Below the pieces are notes generated by a model. The model was not told the origin of the DNA. It saw only the letters and a program-made list of their open reading frames with translations, and did no database searches. Of a DNA stretch of 64,000 nucleotides, positions 1 to 9,005 are shown piece by piece. How positions within the stretch are numbered: the first letter of the stretch is position 1; each line of letters opens with the position of its first letter. Source of the DNA: Terasakiella pusilla DSM 6293 (lineage in GTDB: Bacteria > Pseudomonadota > Alphaproteobacteria > Rhodospirillales > Terasakiellaceae); contig NZ_JHYO01000009.1 in the NCBI RefSeq assembly GCF_000688235.1, positions 1-64,000 on the forward strand, in the 5' to 3' direction. Position numbers and translations under genes: made by a program.

Positions 1-76
1 AGGGTGAGGCACACGTTTAACAGGAATGATGGACCAAAAAAACAAACGGGCCATCAAAACTCAATAGGGAGGCATA

Positions 77-1390
77 ATGCCAAAAGTTCATTCTATTCGC
101 ATGGCGACGGTTTTAATGGCGGGGGGCGTATCCCTCGCAGCAATGCAGCAGGCACAGGCGGCGGGCTTTCAGTTGAAGGAACAAAGCGCGCAAAGTCAGG
201 GCAATGCGTTTGCCGGGGCAACCGCGACAGCGTCAGGCCTTAGCACCATCTACTTTAACCCAGCCGGAATGACCCGTCTGAAACATTCAGGCATGGATAC
301 AAACATCAGTTATATCGTCCCGTCTTCGACACTGTCATTGGAGAATTCCTCCAATCCGACATCTGGTCTGGGGACGCCTTTGGGAAATGGCAATGGCGGG
401 GATGCGGGGGGCGGCGTGTTCGTCCCGGCATTTTACGGCATGTACAGTTATGATGAAGACTTAAAGTTTGGTCTGTCCATCAACACGCCCTTTGGTCTGG
501 CAACCGAATATGATGCAGGCTGGGCAGGACGTTATCATGGTCTGAAAAGTGAGATCCAGAGCATCAACGTGACGCCAAGTGTGGCTTATCGTATCAATCG
601 CAATCTGTCCATCGGTGCGGGCATCTCGATGCAGTATGTGGAAGCCGAACTGACAAAAGCGGTGACGGATGTTGGTTCTGCCAATATTGCGAACGATGGG
701 AAATCAAGTCTGCAAGGCGATGATATCGGTTTCGGTGGGCGCATTGGTTTGCTCTATGAATTTAATGATGCAACTCGTGTGGGCGCGTCCTATCAATCGC
801 GCGTTCGTCACAACCTGAAGGGTGAGGTGGAGTATACCGGTTTATCCGTAAACACTATCGGTGCCCTAAATGCTGCTGGCAAGCAGTCGGTGACACATGA
901 TGCCTCAGCAAAGCTGGTGACGCCTGATATTTTCTCCATCGGTGTCAGCCATGATTTGAACGAAAAATGGACAGTCTTGGGGGAAGCCTCGCGCACACAA
1001 TGGTCCACGTTTAAACACCTGCAAGTGTTGGACAATAATGGTGTTGAAGACGAGAATATCTATCAAAACTATCAAGCCTCCCATTTTGTGGCGTTGGGGG
1101 CGACCTACCGTCACGACAAACACAATACCTTCCGCTTCGGGATGGCCTTTGATGAAGGCGCGGTCGAAACAGAACACCGCACTGTGCGCATCCCTGATGC
1201 AGACCGCTATTGGTTGTCGGTTGGGTATGGCTATACGGCAGATAATTTTGATGTAAACATTGGCTACAGTTATATCAAAGCTGCGGATGCCAGCCTGTAT
1301 GAATCGAATACGGGGACCGATGGGATGATTTCAGGAACGTATGACTCTGACGTCAATATCCTGGCTGTGAATGCGACTTGGAAATTCTAA
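77..1390 (+). CDS. fadL: FadL-type outer-membrane long-chain fatty acid transporter
   Basis: This 437-residue protein is an outer-membrane beta-barrel of the FadL/OmpP1 family, which lets long-chain fatty acids and other hydrophobic compounds cross the outer membrane. A signal peptide covers about residues 1-28 (AQA-type cleavage). The mature start carries the family N-terminal segment GFQLKEQSAQSQG, and the NPAGM motif sits at 61-65. The chain ends in phenylalanine (ATWKF), as expected for an outer-membrane barrel. The start is supported by AGGGAGG at 66-72. It is followed by a hairpin and then the acyl-CoA ligase gene, so uptake and activation are adjacent. The family also includes aromatic hydrocarbon channels; the beta-oxidation neighbours favour fatty acids. 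Confidence 0.93.
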   Translation: MPKVHSIRMATVLMAGGVSLAAMQQAQAAGFQLKEQSAQSQGNAFAGATATASGLSTIYFNPAGMTRLKHSGMDTNISYIVPSSTLSLENSSNPTSGLGTPLGNGNGGDAGGGVFVPAFYGMYSYDEDLKFGLSINTPFGLATEYDAGWAGRYHGLKSEIQSINVTPSVAYRINRNLSIGAGISMQYVEAELTKAVTDVGSANIANDGKSSLQGDDIGFGGRIGLLYEFNDATRVGASYQSRVRHNLKGEVEYTGLSVNTIGALNAAGKQSVTHDASAKLVTPDIFSIGVSHDLNEKWTVLGEASRTQWSTFKHLQVLDNNGVEDENIYQNYQASHFVALGATYRHDKHNTFRFGMAFDEGAVETEHRTVRIPDADRYWLSVGYGYTADNFDVNIGYSYIKAADASLYESNTGTDGMISGTYDSDVNILAVNATWKF

Positions 1391-1404
1391 ATCAGGGACC
1401 ATGT

Positions 1405-1456
1405 AGAGAGGATGGGCCGTTAAAAGCTGTATCCTCTCTCGCTTCGCATTTTTTTT
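1405..1456 (+). terminator. Hairpin terminator after fadL
   Basis: AGAGAGGAT (1405-1413) pairs perfectly with ATCCTCTCT (1431-1439). A T-run follows at 1449-1456, about ten bases after the stem, which makes it a looser match to an intrinsic terminator than usual. It separates fadL from the regulated ligase promoter. Confidence 0.55.
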
Positions 1457-1466
1457 ACTATCAAAG

Positions 1467-1480
1467 TAACCTATAGGTCA
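1467..1480 (+). promoter_or_regulatory. Putative MerR-family operator before the ligase gene
   Basis: TAACCTATAGGTCA matches the operator at 3707-3720 in 11 of 14 positions. It lies directly upstream of a TATAAT element at 1482-1487, the usual place for a MerR-family site between -35 and -10. The adjacent merR gene at 3252 is the likely source of the regulator (inference). Confidence 0.6.
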
Positions 1481-1491
1481 TTATAATGACC
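1476..1491. promoter_or_regulatory. Perfect 16-bp palindrome over the ligase -10 region
   Basis: GGTCATTATAATGACC is its own reverse complement. It overlaps both the right end of the MerR-like operator and the TATAAT -10 element at 1482-1487. It could be a second regulator site or could extend the MerR site; neither merR nor the thiolase promoter has this extension. Confidence 0.5.
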
Positions 1492-1517
1492 AAAAAGATA
1501 AACAGGAGGCTCGTCTG

Positions 1518-3149
1518 ATGGATAAAACCGTCGTCGATTACTTTGACAACGCGGTCAAGCGTTTCCCTGAGCGTCCATGCGTGGATTTTCTGGATAAGAA
1601 ATACACGTATGGCGAAATTAGCGTACTTGTTGACCGTGCCGCCAAGGGATTTCAACAGCTCGGTGTCAAACCGGGCGTGAAAGTAGGCTTATGTCTACCC
1701 AATACACCGTACTTTGTTGTGTGTTACTATGCACTACTTAAAATTGGTGCGACTGTTGTAAACTATAATCCGCTGTATGCCGAACGTGAGCTGATCTATC
1801 AGATCAATGACTCTCAGACGGAAATTATGGTGACGCTGGATTTGAAGCAGATTTATCCCAAGGTGGAAGCTTGTCTGGATGAGACTTGTTTACAGCGCAT
1901 CGTCGTTTGTTCCATGTCCGAGATTTTGCCGGGGGTTAAAAGTGTTCTGTTTAACGTGCTCAAGCGTTCGGAGCTGATCGAGTTTAAGAAAGATCCGGCG
2001 CATCTCTCTTTCACCCGACTGACCAACACGGACGGTAACTATAAACCCGTGATGATCAAGCGGGAAGATTTGGCGATCCTGCAATATACCGGGGGCACAA
2101 CGGGCCGTCCGAAAGGGGCGATGCTGACCCACGGCAATATTGCGTCCAACACCCGCCAATTGCGCCACGGCATGCCGCCTGTCAATGAAGGGTATGAGAG
2201 CATGATGGCGGTTTTACCGTTTTTCCATGTGTTTGCCATGACCGTGGTGATGAACGTTGGTGTCTCTATCGGGGCGGAATTGGTTTTGTTGCCGCGCTTT
2301 GATTTACAGCAATTGCTCAAAACCGCGCAGAAAAAACGGGTTAGCCTATTTCCCGGCGTGCCGACCATCTATACGGCGATCAATGGGGCGAGCAACATTT
2401 CCCAAATCGATCTGTCGTCCATGAAGTTTTGTATTTCCGGCGGCGCCCCCTTGCCTGTGGAAGTAAAGCATGAGTTTGAACGGTTGACCGAATGCGTGCT
2501 GGTGGAAGGCTACGGTCTGACGGAATCGTCCCCTGTGGCGACCGTGAACCCGCATGACGGGGTCATTAAGGCCGGGTCGATCGGTTTGCCCTTGGAGGAT
2601 ACCAAGGTCTTGATCTGTGATCCTGAAAATCCGCGCATTGAAATGCCCCAAGGCGAAAAGGGCGAGATTGTCATTGAAGGCCCGCAGGTGATGGCAGGCT
2701 ATTGGCAGCGACCGGAAGCAACTGAAGAAACCATCGTCAACGGGCGACTGCGTACCGGGGATATCGGTTACAAGGATGAAGAAGGCTATATCTTCCTTGT
2801 GGACCGGATCAAGGATCTGATCCTGTGCTCAGGCTATAACGTCTATCCGCGCAATATTGAAGAAGCCCTTTATCTGCATGAAGGGGTGGCGGAATGTATT
2901 GTCATCGGCGTGGAAGATGCCTATCGCGGTCAAGCGCCAAAAGCGTTTGTCAAACTGGCGCAAGGCTATCAACGTTTGACGGAAAACGATCTGAAACTCT
3001 TTTTGAAAGACAAGGTCTCGCGCATCGAAATGCCAAGAGATATTGAGATCCGCGAGGAATTGCCCAAGACAATGGTGGGGAAATTGTCCAAGAAAGAATT
3101 GGTGGAAGAAGAACAGCTAAAGGCCGCTGAAAAGAAGGCCGTTGGGTAA
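1518..3149 (+). CDS. fadD: Long-chain acyl-CoA ligase (AMP-forming)
   Basis: This 543-residue member of the ANL adenylate-forming superfamily activates a carboxylic acid to its acyl-CoA in the cytoplasm. The ATP-binding loop YTGGTTGRPKG is at 190-200. YGLTESS and the TGDIGYKDEEGY segment follow, and the C-terminal catalytic lysine lies in LPKTMVGKLSKKEL at about residue 522. Length and motifs suit FadD-like long/medium-chain ligases. A good AGGAGG-type ribosome site precedes the ATG. It lies between fadL and the merR gene and has a MerR-like operator at its promoter, so it probably feeds the beta-oxidation enzymes downstream. Chain-length preference cannot be read from the sequence. Confidence 0.9.
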   Translation: MDKTVVDYFDNAVKRFPERPCVDFLDKKYTYGEISVLVDRAAKGFQQLGVKPGVKVGLCLPNTPYFVVCYYALLKIGATVVNYNPLYAERELIYQINDSQTEIMVTLDLKQIYPKVEACLDETCLQRIVVCSMSEILPGVKSVLFNVLKRSELIEFKKDPAHLSFTRLTNTDGNYKPVMIKREDLAILQYTGGTTGRPKGAMLTHGNIASNTRQLRHGMPPVNEGYESMMAVLPFFHVFAMTVVMNVGVSIGAELVLLPRFDLQQLLKTAQKKRVSLFPGVPTIYTAINGASNISQIDLSSMKFCISGGAPLPVEVKHEFERLTECVLVEGYGLTESSPVATVNPHDGVIKAGSIGLPLEDTKVLICDPENPRIEMPQGEKGEIVIEGPQVMAGYWQRPEATEETIVNGRLRTGDIGYKDEEGYIFLVDRIKDLILCSGYNVYPRNIEEALYLHEGVAECIVIGVEDAYRGQAPKAFVKLAQGYQRLTENDLKLFLKDKVSRIEMPRDIEIREELPKTMVGKLSKKELVEEEQLKAAEKKAVG

Positions 3150-3198
3150 GGGGGAGAGAAAGGAAAAATTATAATAATTAGAAACTTTGCCTTGCAAG

Positions 3199-3212
3199 TG
3201 ACGTATAGGTAA
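3199..3212 (+). promoter_or_regulatory. Putative MerR operator before merR (autoregulation)
   Basis: TGACGTATAGGTAA matches the operator at 3707-3720 in 13 of 14 positions. It lies between TTGCAA (3192-3197) and TAGATT (3215-3220), a possible -35/-10 pair with 17-bp spacing. Its position upstream of merR suggests autoregulation. Confidence 0.6.
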
Positions 3213-3251
3213 TTTAGATTACTAACTATACAGATCAACTAGGGATGTCAT

Positions 3252-3644
3252 ATGTCACAGGAATTCTACACGGTGCCGGAATTGGCCAAAGAATTGGGGA
3301 TCACACCCCGCGCCATTCGGTTCTATGAAACTAAAGAATTGCTCAAGCCGCAACGTGCTGGAAGTACCCGTGTCTATACCCGCAAGGACCGTGCCCGTCT
3401 GATCTTGATTTTACGGGGCAAGCGATTGGGGTTTTCACTGGCGGAGATCCGCGAGTTTCTTGACCTCTATCAGACCCGAACGGATCAGGTCGAACAAATT
3501 CAAATGCTGGCAGGCAAAGTAAGATACCGTATCGATGATCTGGAAGAACAACGTCTTGAACTTGAGAAAGTTTTGATCGAACTGAAAGATATCGAGCAGG
3601 AATGTTTTGACGCCCTTGCGCAAAAAGGTGTCAAAACCGCATAA
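3252..3644 (+). CDS. MerR-family transcriptional regulator
   Basis: This 130-residue protein has an N-terminal winged helix-turn-helix of MerR type (YTVPELAKELGITPRAIRFYE at about 5-26), a middle segment with the family TRVYTRKDRARL pattern, and a long C-terminal coiled-coil dimerisation helix at about 80-118. It has no cysteine cluster for metal sensing, so the effector is more likely an acyl-CoA or similar metabolite, as for the LiuR-type MerR regulators of acyl-CoA catabolism in proteobacteria (family knowledge). It sits inside the beta-oxidation gene set. Similar palindromic sites lie before it, before the ligase gene and before the thiolase, so it probably controls this regulon and itself. 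Confidence 0.88.
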   Translation: MSQEFYTVPELAKELGITPRAIRFYETKELLKPQRAGSTRVYTRKDRARLILILRGKRLGFSLAEIREFLDLYQTRTDQVEQIQMLAGKVRYRIDDLEEQRLELEKVLIELKDIEQECFDALAQKGVKTA

Positions 3645-3670
3645 ACGAACACTGAGGCTTTACGAAAAAC

Positions 3671-3694
3671 GGCCATGTCCAATGGCCATTTTTT
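3671..3694 (+). terminator. Intrinsic terminator after merR
   Basis: GGCCAT (3671-3676) pairs with ATGGCC (3682-3687) across a five-base loop and is followed by a short T-run at 3689-3694. It suggests that the downstream thiolase operon starts from its own promoter. Confidence 0.6.
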
Positions 3695-3706
3695 AAAACA
3701 CAAATG

Positions 3707-3720
3707 TTACGTATAGGTAA
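3707..3720 (+). promoter_or_regulatory. Putative MerR operator before the thiolase operon
   Basis: TTACGTATAGGTAA, flanked by G and C so that the outer arms read GTTAC and GTAAC. It is the best-formed of three related sites (1467, 3199, 3707) and lies 22 bases before the thiolase start codon. A start codon within this element is possible in frame but would place coding sequence over the operator. Confidence 0.65.
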
Positions 3721-3742
3721 CTTGAAATACGGAGACGTTAGT

Positions 3743-4867
3743 ATGAAGAACGTAGTGATTGCGGGATACACCCGTTCCCCTTTCCATTTTGCCAATAAAG
3801 GGGCTTTGACGAAAGTAAGACCTGATGACTTGGCGGCAACCGTCATACGTGGCTTGATTGAAAAGACGGGCGTTAAAGGCGAAGATATCGAAGATCTGAT
3901 CTGTGGCTGTTCTTTCCCGGAAGGGGAGCAGGGCTTTAACATTGGTCGTTTGCTGGTGTTTATGAGTGGCCTGCCAAACTCCGTTGGCGGTGGCACCATT
4001 AACCGCTGGTGTGGCTCCAGCATGAACGCCATTCACATGGCAGCAGGCTCGATCACGATGGGGGCAGGGGAAGCCTTTATTTGTGCGGGTGTGGAAAGCA
4101 TGACGCGTGTGCCGATCATGGGCTTTAACCCGTTGCCAAACCCGCAGCTTTATAAAGAAAATGCAAATGCGTTTATGGGCATGGGCGATACGGCAGAAGT
4201 TGTCGCCCAACGCTATGAGATTTCGCGCGCTGAACAAGAAGAATTTGCCGTGAAGTCCCATGCGAAAGCAGCCGCTGCCCAAGCTGATGGTCGCTTTAAG
4301 GACGAGATTATCGCAATCAACGGCGTGGACCAGGATGGTTGTATCCGCGCGGGCACCACTGTTGAAGATTTGGCCGGCCTAAAGCCCGCATTTGATGCAA
4401 ACGGCAGCGTAACCGCGGGCACCAGTTCGCCCCTGACAGATGGCGCATCGGCTGTGCTTGTATGTTCAGAAGATTATGCGAACGCAAACGGTATTGAGCC
4501 GCTGGCGCGGATTAAATCGGTTGCGATTTCCGGCTGTGATCCAGAGATCATGGGCATGGGGCCTGTCGGTTCTACCCGCAAAGCGCTGGAACGCGCTGGC
4601 CTCACCATTGATGATATTGATGTGATTGAGATTAATGAGGCGTTTGCGTCCCAATCCATCGCGTGTTTGAACGAACTGGGCATTGATCCGGCGAAGGTCA
4701 ACCTTGATGGTGGTGCCATCGCCCTGGGCCACCCGTTGGGTGCAACCGGCGCGCGGATCGTGGGGAAAGTTGCCTCTGTCCTAAAACGTGAAGGTGGCAA
4801 ATACGGTTTGGCAACACAATGTATCGGTGGCGGTCAGGGTATCGCAACGATTGTGGAGGCGATCTAA
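3743..4867 (+). CDS. fadA: Acetyl-CoA C-acyltransferase (3-ketoacyl-CoA thiolase)
   Basis: This 374-residue thiolase carries out the last beta-oxidation step, CoA-dependent cleavage of 3-ketoacyl-CoA. The acyl-accepting cysteine is Cys90 in NRWCGSS, the GHP motif gives His330, and the second cysteine is Cys360 in CIGGGQG. The start at 3743 is chosen over an in-frame ATG at 3704 because GGAG at 3731-3734 is well spaced and the upstream ATG lies in the operator. The stop codon overlaps the next start in a TAATG arrangement, so it is translationally coupled to the FadB-type gene. A paralogue in the same arrangement is at 49258-50445. Confidence 0.93.
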   Translation: MKNVVIAGYTRSPFHFANKGALTKVRPDDLAATVIRGLIEKTGVKGEDIEDLICGCSFPEGEQGFNIGRLLVFMSGLPNSVGGGTINRWCGSSMNAIHMAAGSITMGAGEAFICAGVESMTRVPIMGFNPLPNPQLYKENANAFMGMGDTAEVVAQRYEISRAEQEEFAVKSHAKAAAAQADGRFKDEIIAINGVDQDGCIRAGTTVEDLAGLKPAFDANGSVTAGTSSPLTDGASAVLVCSEDYANANGIEPLARIKSVAISGCDPEIMGMGPVGSTRKALERAGLTIDDIDVIEINEAFASQSIACLNELGIDPAKVNLDGGAIALGHPLGATGARIVGKVASVLKREGGKYGLATQCIGGGQGIATIVEAI

Positions 4868-7194
4868 TGACAACAATCAACAAAGTATGTGTCATCGGCG
4901 CAGGTGTGATGGGCGCAGGCATTGCCGCGCACGCCGCCAACGCCGGACACGATGTGCTCTTACTGGATATTGTGCCGGACGGGGCGGATAACCGTAATGT
5001 GATTGCCGAGACAGCCATTCAAAAGCTGATCAAATCCAATCCGGCGGCCCTGACCCATAAACGAAATGCAAAACGCATCACACCGGGCAATATAGAAGAT
5101 CATCTGGACGCCATAGCCGAGTGCGACTGGATTGTCGAAGCGGTCATTGAACGTTTGGACATCAAACAAGACCTTTATAAAAAGCTCGATGGCGTGCGCA
5201 AAAGCGGCTCTATTGTGTCATCCAACACCTCGACCATTCCGTTGGATAAGTTGGTGGAAGGTCTGTCGGATAGCTTTGCTCAAGATTTTTGTATCACGCA
5301 CTTTTTCAACCCGCCGCGCTACATGCGCTTGCTGGAGATCGTGAAGGGGGAGAAAACCCGCCAAAGCGCCATTGATACGGTGGCTGACTTTGCTGATCGT
5401 AAGCTCGGTAAATCAGTTGTGCATTGTAAAGATCGTCCGGGCTTTATTGCAAACCGTCTGGGAGTGTACTGGATCCATATGTCTCTGTTGGAAGCCATGG
5501 ATCAAGGGTTGTCGATCGAGGAAGCTGACTCCATCATCGGCAAGCCGTGTGGTATCCCGAAAACCGGTGTGTTTGGTTTGATGGACTTGGTTGGTCTGGA
5601 TTTGATGCCGCATGTGGTCACCAGCATGGTGAGCTTATTGCCCTCTGACGATCCTTTTGTCAAAGCCAAGCGTGACCTGCCGATGATCGATAAGATGATC
5701 GCGGATGGCTACACAGGCCGCAAAGGTAAAGGCGGCTTTTACCGCATCAACCGTGACGGTGGCGGCAAGGTCAAGGAAGGGGTCGACCTGCAAACGGGGG
5801 AATACCGCCCGACGGTTAAATCTCGTCTGTCTTCTGCGCGCACCTCGGTACGTGACTTGCAAAAACTACTGACCCATAAAGATAAGGGTGGCACGTATGC
5901 CTGGCGGGTTTTGGCCCAGACCTTATGCTATGCGGCGATGTTGGTCGGGGAAGCGGTAGACGATATTGCCTCCATCGATGAAGCCATGCGCCTTGGTTAT
6001 AACTGGAAATTTGGCCCATTTGAACTGATCGACAAAATGGGTGTAGACTGGTTTATCGCCAAGCTGGAAGAAGATGGCATGGATGTCCCGGCTATGTTGA
6101 AAACGGCGGCAGGCAAAAGCTTCTATCGTGTTGAAGGGGGCAAGCTGCAATATCTGGCGGCCAGTGGGGACTATACAGATTTGGTCCGCCCAGACGGTGT
6201 GATCATGCTGTCGGATATCAAGCTGCACAGTACGCCTGTCTTAAAAAATGGTGCAGCGTCCCTGTGGGATATCGGTGATGGTGTGGCTTGCTTTGAATTT
6301 ACCACCAAGATGAATTCCTTGGATGGTGACGTCATGGCGATGCTGAACAAATCCATCCGCGAAGTGCGCAAAAACTTTAAAGCGATGGTGGTTTACAACG
6401 AAGGCAGCAATTTCTCGGTTGGTGCGAACCTTGGTCTGGCAATCTTTGCCGCCAATATCGCGGCGTGGGGGGAGATTGAAAATCTGGTGGAAACCGGACA
6501 GGATACCTATACAGCCCTAAAATATGCGCCGTTCCCAGTGGTGTCTGCCCCCAGTGGCATGGCGTTGGGGGGCGGATGTGAAATCCTGCTTCATTCCGAT
6601 GCGGTACAGGCCCATGTGGAAACCTATACGGGGTTGGTGGAAGTTGGCGTTGGATTGGTCCCTGCATGGGGCGGCTGCAAAGAAATGTTGCACCGTTGGT
6701 CCACAAACCCGAAACATCCACGTGGCACCATGCCCGGTGCAGGTAAAGCGTTTGAGCTGATCTCAACCGCCGCTGTCGCTAAATCGGCGGAAGAGGCAAA
6801 AGCCAACCTGATCCTGCGCGAAACCGATGGCATTACCATGAACCGCTATCGCTTGCTGACAGATGCCAAAGCCAAAGCCTTGTCGTTGGTTGAGGGGTAC
6901 GAAGCACCGGAAAAACCAACTTTCCGTCTGCCCGGCGAAAGTGCCCGCGTGGCCTTTGAAATGGCTGTCGATGGTTTTGTGCGTCAAGGTAAAGCAACCA
7001 AACATGACCGCGTGGTCTCCATGGCAGTGGCAGATATTTTAACCGGCGGGGAAGAAGGTGATCCCACCGTTGAAATGACTGAGGCCGACATCCTTGAGCT
7101 GGAACGTGAAAGCTTCATGAAAATGGCGCGTCACCCAGACTCACAAGATCGTGTCGAACATATGCTGCTAACTGGTAAACCGTTGAGGAATTAA
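4867..7194 (+). CDS. 3-hydroxyacyl-CoA dehydrogenase / enoyl-CoA hydratase fusion (reversed FadB)
   Basis: This 775-residue bifunctional enzyme hydrates enoyl-CoA and oxidises the 3-hydroxyacyl-CoA with NAD. Domain order is dehydrogenase first (Rossmann GAGVMGAG at 11-18; HFFNP with catalytic His145 and partner Glu157) and crotonase last, opposite to E. coli FadB. Both crotonase glutamates are present: Glu572 in GGGCEILL and Glu592 in GLVEVGVG, spaced 20 residues apart as in rat enoyl-CoA hydratase. The start at 4867 overlaps the thiolase stop; longer in-frame starts lie inside the thiolase gene. It has a paralogue at 46988-49258. Both activities should be intact. Confidence 0.92.
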   Translation: MTTINKVCVIGAGVMGAGIAAHAANAGHDVLLLDIVPDGADNRNVIAETAIQKLIKSNPAALTHKRNAKRITPGNIEDHLDAIAECDWIVEAVIERLDIKQDLYKKLDGVRKSGSIVSSNTSTIPLDKLVEGLSDSFAQDFCITHFFNPPRYMRLLEIVKGEKTRQSAIDTVADFADRKLGKSVVHCKDRPGFIANRLGVYWIHMSLLEAMDQGLSIEEADSIIGKPCGIPKTGVFGLMDLVGLDLMPHVVTSMVSLLPSDDPFVKAKRDLPMIDKMIADGYTGRKGKGGFYRINRDGGGKVKEGVDLQTGEYRPTVKSRLSSARTSVRDLQKLLTHKDKGGTYAWRVLAQTLCYAAMLVGEAVDDIASIDEAMRLGYNWKFGPFELIDKMGVDWFIAKLEEDGMDVPAMLKTAAGKSFYRVEGGKLQYLAASGDYTDLVRPDGVIMLSDIKLHSTPVLKNGAASLWDIGDGVACFEFTTKMNSLDGDVMAMLNKSIREVRKNFKAMVVYNEGSNFSVGANLGLAIFAANIAAWGEIENLVETGQDTYTALKYAPFPVVSAPSGMALGGGCEILLHSDAVQAHVETYTGLVEVGVGLVPAWGGCKEMLHRWSTNPKHPRGTMPGAGKAFELISTAAVAKSAEEAKANLILRETDGITMNRYRLLTDAKAKALSLVEGYEAPEKPTFRLPGESARVAFEMAVDGFVRQGKATKHDRVVSMAVADILTGGEEGDPTVEMTEADILELERESFMKMARHPDSQDRVEHMLLTGKPLRN

Positions 7195-7198
7195 GAAA

Positions 7199-8983
7199 AT
7201 GGCGACTTATAAAGCACCCATTCGTGACATGCAGTTTGTGATGTACGAACTGATGAACGCCGATAAGCTCAGCGACATGCCGGGCTTTGAAGAGGCAACC
7301 CGCGACCTGATTGATCCGGTTATGGAGGAAGCCAGCAAAATTACACAAGATGTCCTGTTCCCGCTCAACCGCAGTGGTGATGAGGAAGAATGCCAGTGGG
7401 TTGACGGTAAAGTCACCACCCCGTCTGGTTTCAAGGAAGCTTACAAGCTGTTTCGTGAAGGTGGCTGGACGGCAATTTCCTGTGATCCGAATTATGGCGG
7501 CATGGGCATGCCCAAGACTGTCAATACGATGATCGAGGAAATGATCTGTTCGGCAAACCTGTCCTTCGGCATGTATCCGGGCCTGTCTTACGGCGCTTAC
7601 ACTGCCATGCACGGCTTTGCCAGTGACGAGCTGAAAGACACCTATTTGCCCAAACTGGTGGACGGCACATGGTCCGGCACCATGTGTTTGACCGAACCTC
7701 ATTGCGGCACGGACTTGGGGCTTTGTCGCACCAAGGCGGACCCGCAAGATGATGGTTCCTACCTTGTGACGGGGACAAAAATCTTTATCTCGGCGGGGGA
7801 ACATGACCTGACCGACAATATCATCCATTTGGTTCTTGCTCGTACCCCCGATGCCCCCAAAGGCATTAGAGGCATCAGCTTGTTTGTGGTCCCGAAATAT
7901 CTGCCCGATGCGGAAGGGGAAGCAGGGGAATTTAACAACGTTTCCTGCGGGTCCATTGAACATAAGATGGGGATCAAGGCCTCTGCCACTTGCGTGATGA
8001 ACTTTGATAACGCCAAAGGCTGGTTGGTCGGCACGTTGAATAAAGGCATGCAAGGCATGTTTGCCATGATGAACCAGGAACGTTTGGCAGTGGGCGTGCA
8101 AGGTCTTGGCCTTGCCGAAGCGTCCTATCAGGGCGCGGTTGAATATGCCAAGGAACGGTTGCAAGGTCGTTCAATCTCGGGGGTGAAACATCCTGATAAA
8201 GCAGCGGACCCGATCATTGTTCACCCGGACGTGCGCCGCATGTTGATGACCCAACGGGCTTACATTGAAGGCTGCCGCGCCCTTGGTGGCTGGGTTGCTG
8301 AAGAGTTGGATATCTCGCGCAAGCACCCGGATGAAAAACGCCGTGGGGAAGCCGACGAGTTTGTCCAGTTGATGACACCGATCGTCAAAGCGTTGTTCAC
8401 TGATCTGGGCTTTGAATGTGCAAACCACGGCATGCAAGTCTTTGGTGGGCATGGCTTTATCCGTGAACATGGCATGGAACAATATGTGCGTGATTGCCGG
8501 ATCGCCCAGATTTATGAAGGCACAAACGGTATTCAGGCACTGGACTTGATCGGTCGTAAAATGCCGGATAAAGCGGGCCGCTTGTTACGTCGTTTTTTCC
8601 ATCCGGTGCAGGCTTATATTGAACAGAATGTGATGGATGATGAGTTGGGCGAATTTGTCCAGCCCCTTGCCAAAGCCTTTGGACGGTTGCAGCAGGTCAC
8701 GGGCTACCTCGCCCAAGTGGGCATGAGCAAACCGGAAGAAGCCGCAGCAGGGGCAACCGAATATCTGCGCCTGTTTGGTCTGGTCGGTTTGGCTTACATG
8801 TGGTGTCGCAGTGTCGAGATCGCGAAAGATAATCTTGAGGGAAGCGAAGCGGACTTCTACAAAGCAAAAATGACAACAGCGCGTTTCTATATGCAAAAGC
8901 TGTTGCCGCAAGCCAGTTCATTGGCAACATCCATCATGGCGGGTGGATCGTCTATGATGGAACTGGATGAAGACCTTTTCTAA
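7199..8983 (+). CDS. Acyl-CoA dehydrogenase (long, about 600 residues)
   Basis: This 594-residue FAD enzyme makes 2,3-enoyl-CoA from acyl-CoA. It belongs to the longer acyl-CoA dehydrogenases that have an extra C-terminal domain, a group that includes DmdC-like enzymes. Visible features are the N-terminal helical domain, the CLTEPHCGTDLG flavin/substrate segment at about 162-173, and the likely catalytic base Glu440 in IYEGTNGIQ. It begins four bases after the FadB-type gene, so it belongs to the same operon. A close relative of similar length is at 50475-52253. The exact chain length or branched substrate cannot be decided from sequence. Confidence 0.92.
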   Translation: MATYKAPIRDMQFVMYELMNADKLSDMPGFEEATRDLIDPVMEEASKITQDVLFPLNRSGDEEECQWVDGKVTTPSGFKEAYKLFREGGWTAISCDPNYGGMGMPKTVNTMIEEMICSANLSFGMYPGLSYGAYTAMHGFASDELKDTYLPKLVDGTWSGTMCLTEPHCGTDLGLCRTKADPQDDGSYLVTGTKIFISAGEHDLTDNIIHLVLARTPDAPKGIRGISLFVVPKYLPDAEGEAGEFNNVSCGSIEHKMGIKASATCVMNFDNAKGWLVGTLNKGMQGMFAMMNQERLAVGVQGLGLAEASYQGAVEYAKERLQGRSISGVKHPDKAADPIIVHPDVRRMLMTQRAYIEGCRALGGWVAEELDISRKHPDEKRRGEADEFVQLMTPIVKALFTDLGFECANHGMQVFGGHGFIREHGMEQYVRDCRIAQIYEGTNGIQALDLIGRKMPDKAGRLLRRFFHPVQAYIEQNVMDDELGEFVQPLAKAFGRLQQVTGYLAQVGMSKPEEAAAGATEYLRLFGLVGLAYMWCRSVEIAKDNLEGSEADFYKAKMTTARFYMQKLLPQASSLATSIMAGGSSMMELDEDLF

Positions 8984-9005
8984 GCGATAGGAGACTGAGG
9001 CTGTC

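Noticed and set aside
4819-4866. Upstream extension of the first FadB-type protein, with a look-alike extension before the second one
   Set aside because: The similar residues arise because both lie out of frame over the conserved CIGGGQG end of a thiolase; the TAATG junction marks the true start.
7115-8164. 349-residue minus-strand frame over the acyl-CoA dehydrogenase gene
   Set aside because: Antisense of a conserved enzyme with no family features of its own.
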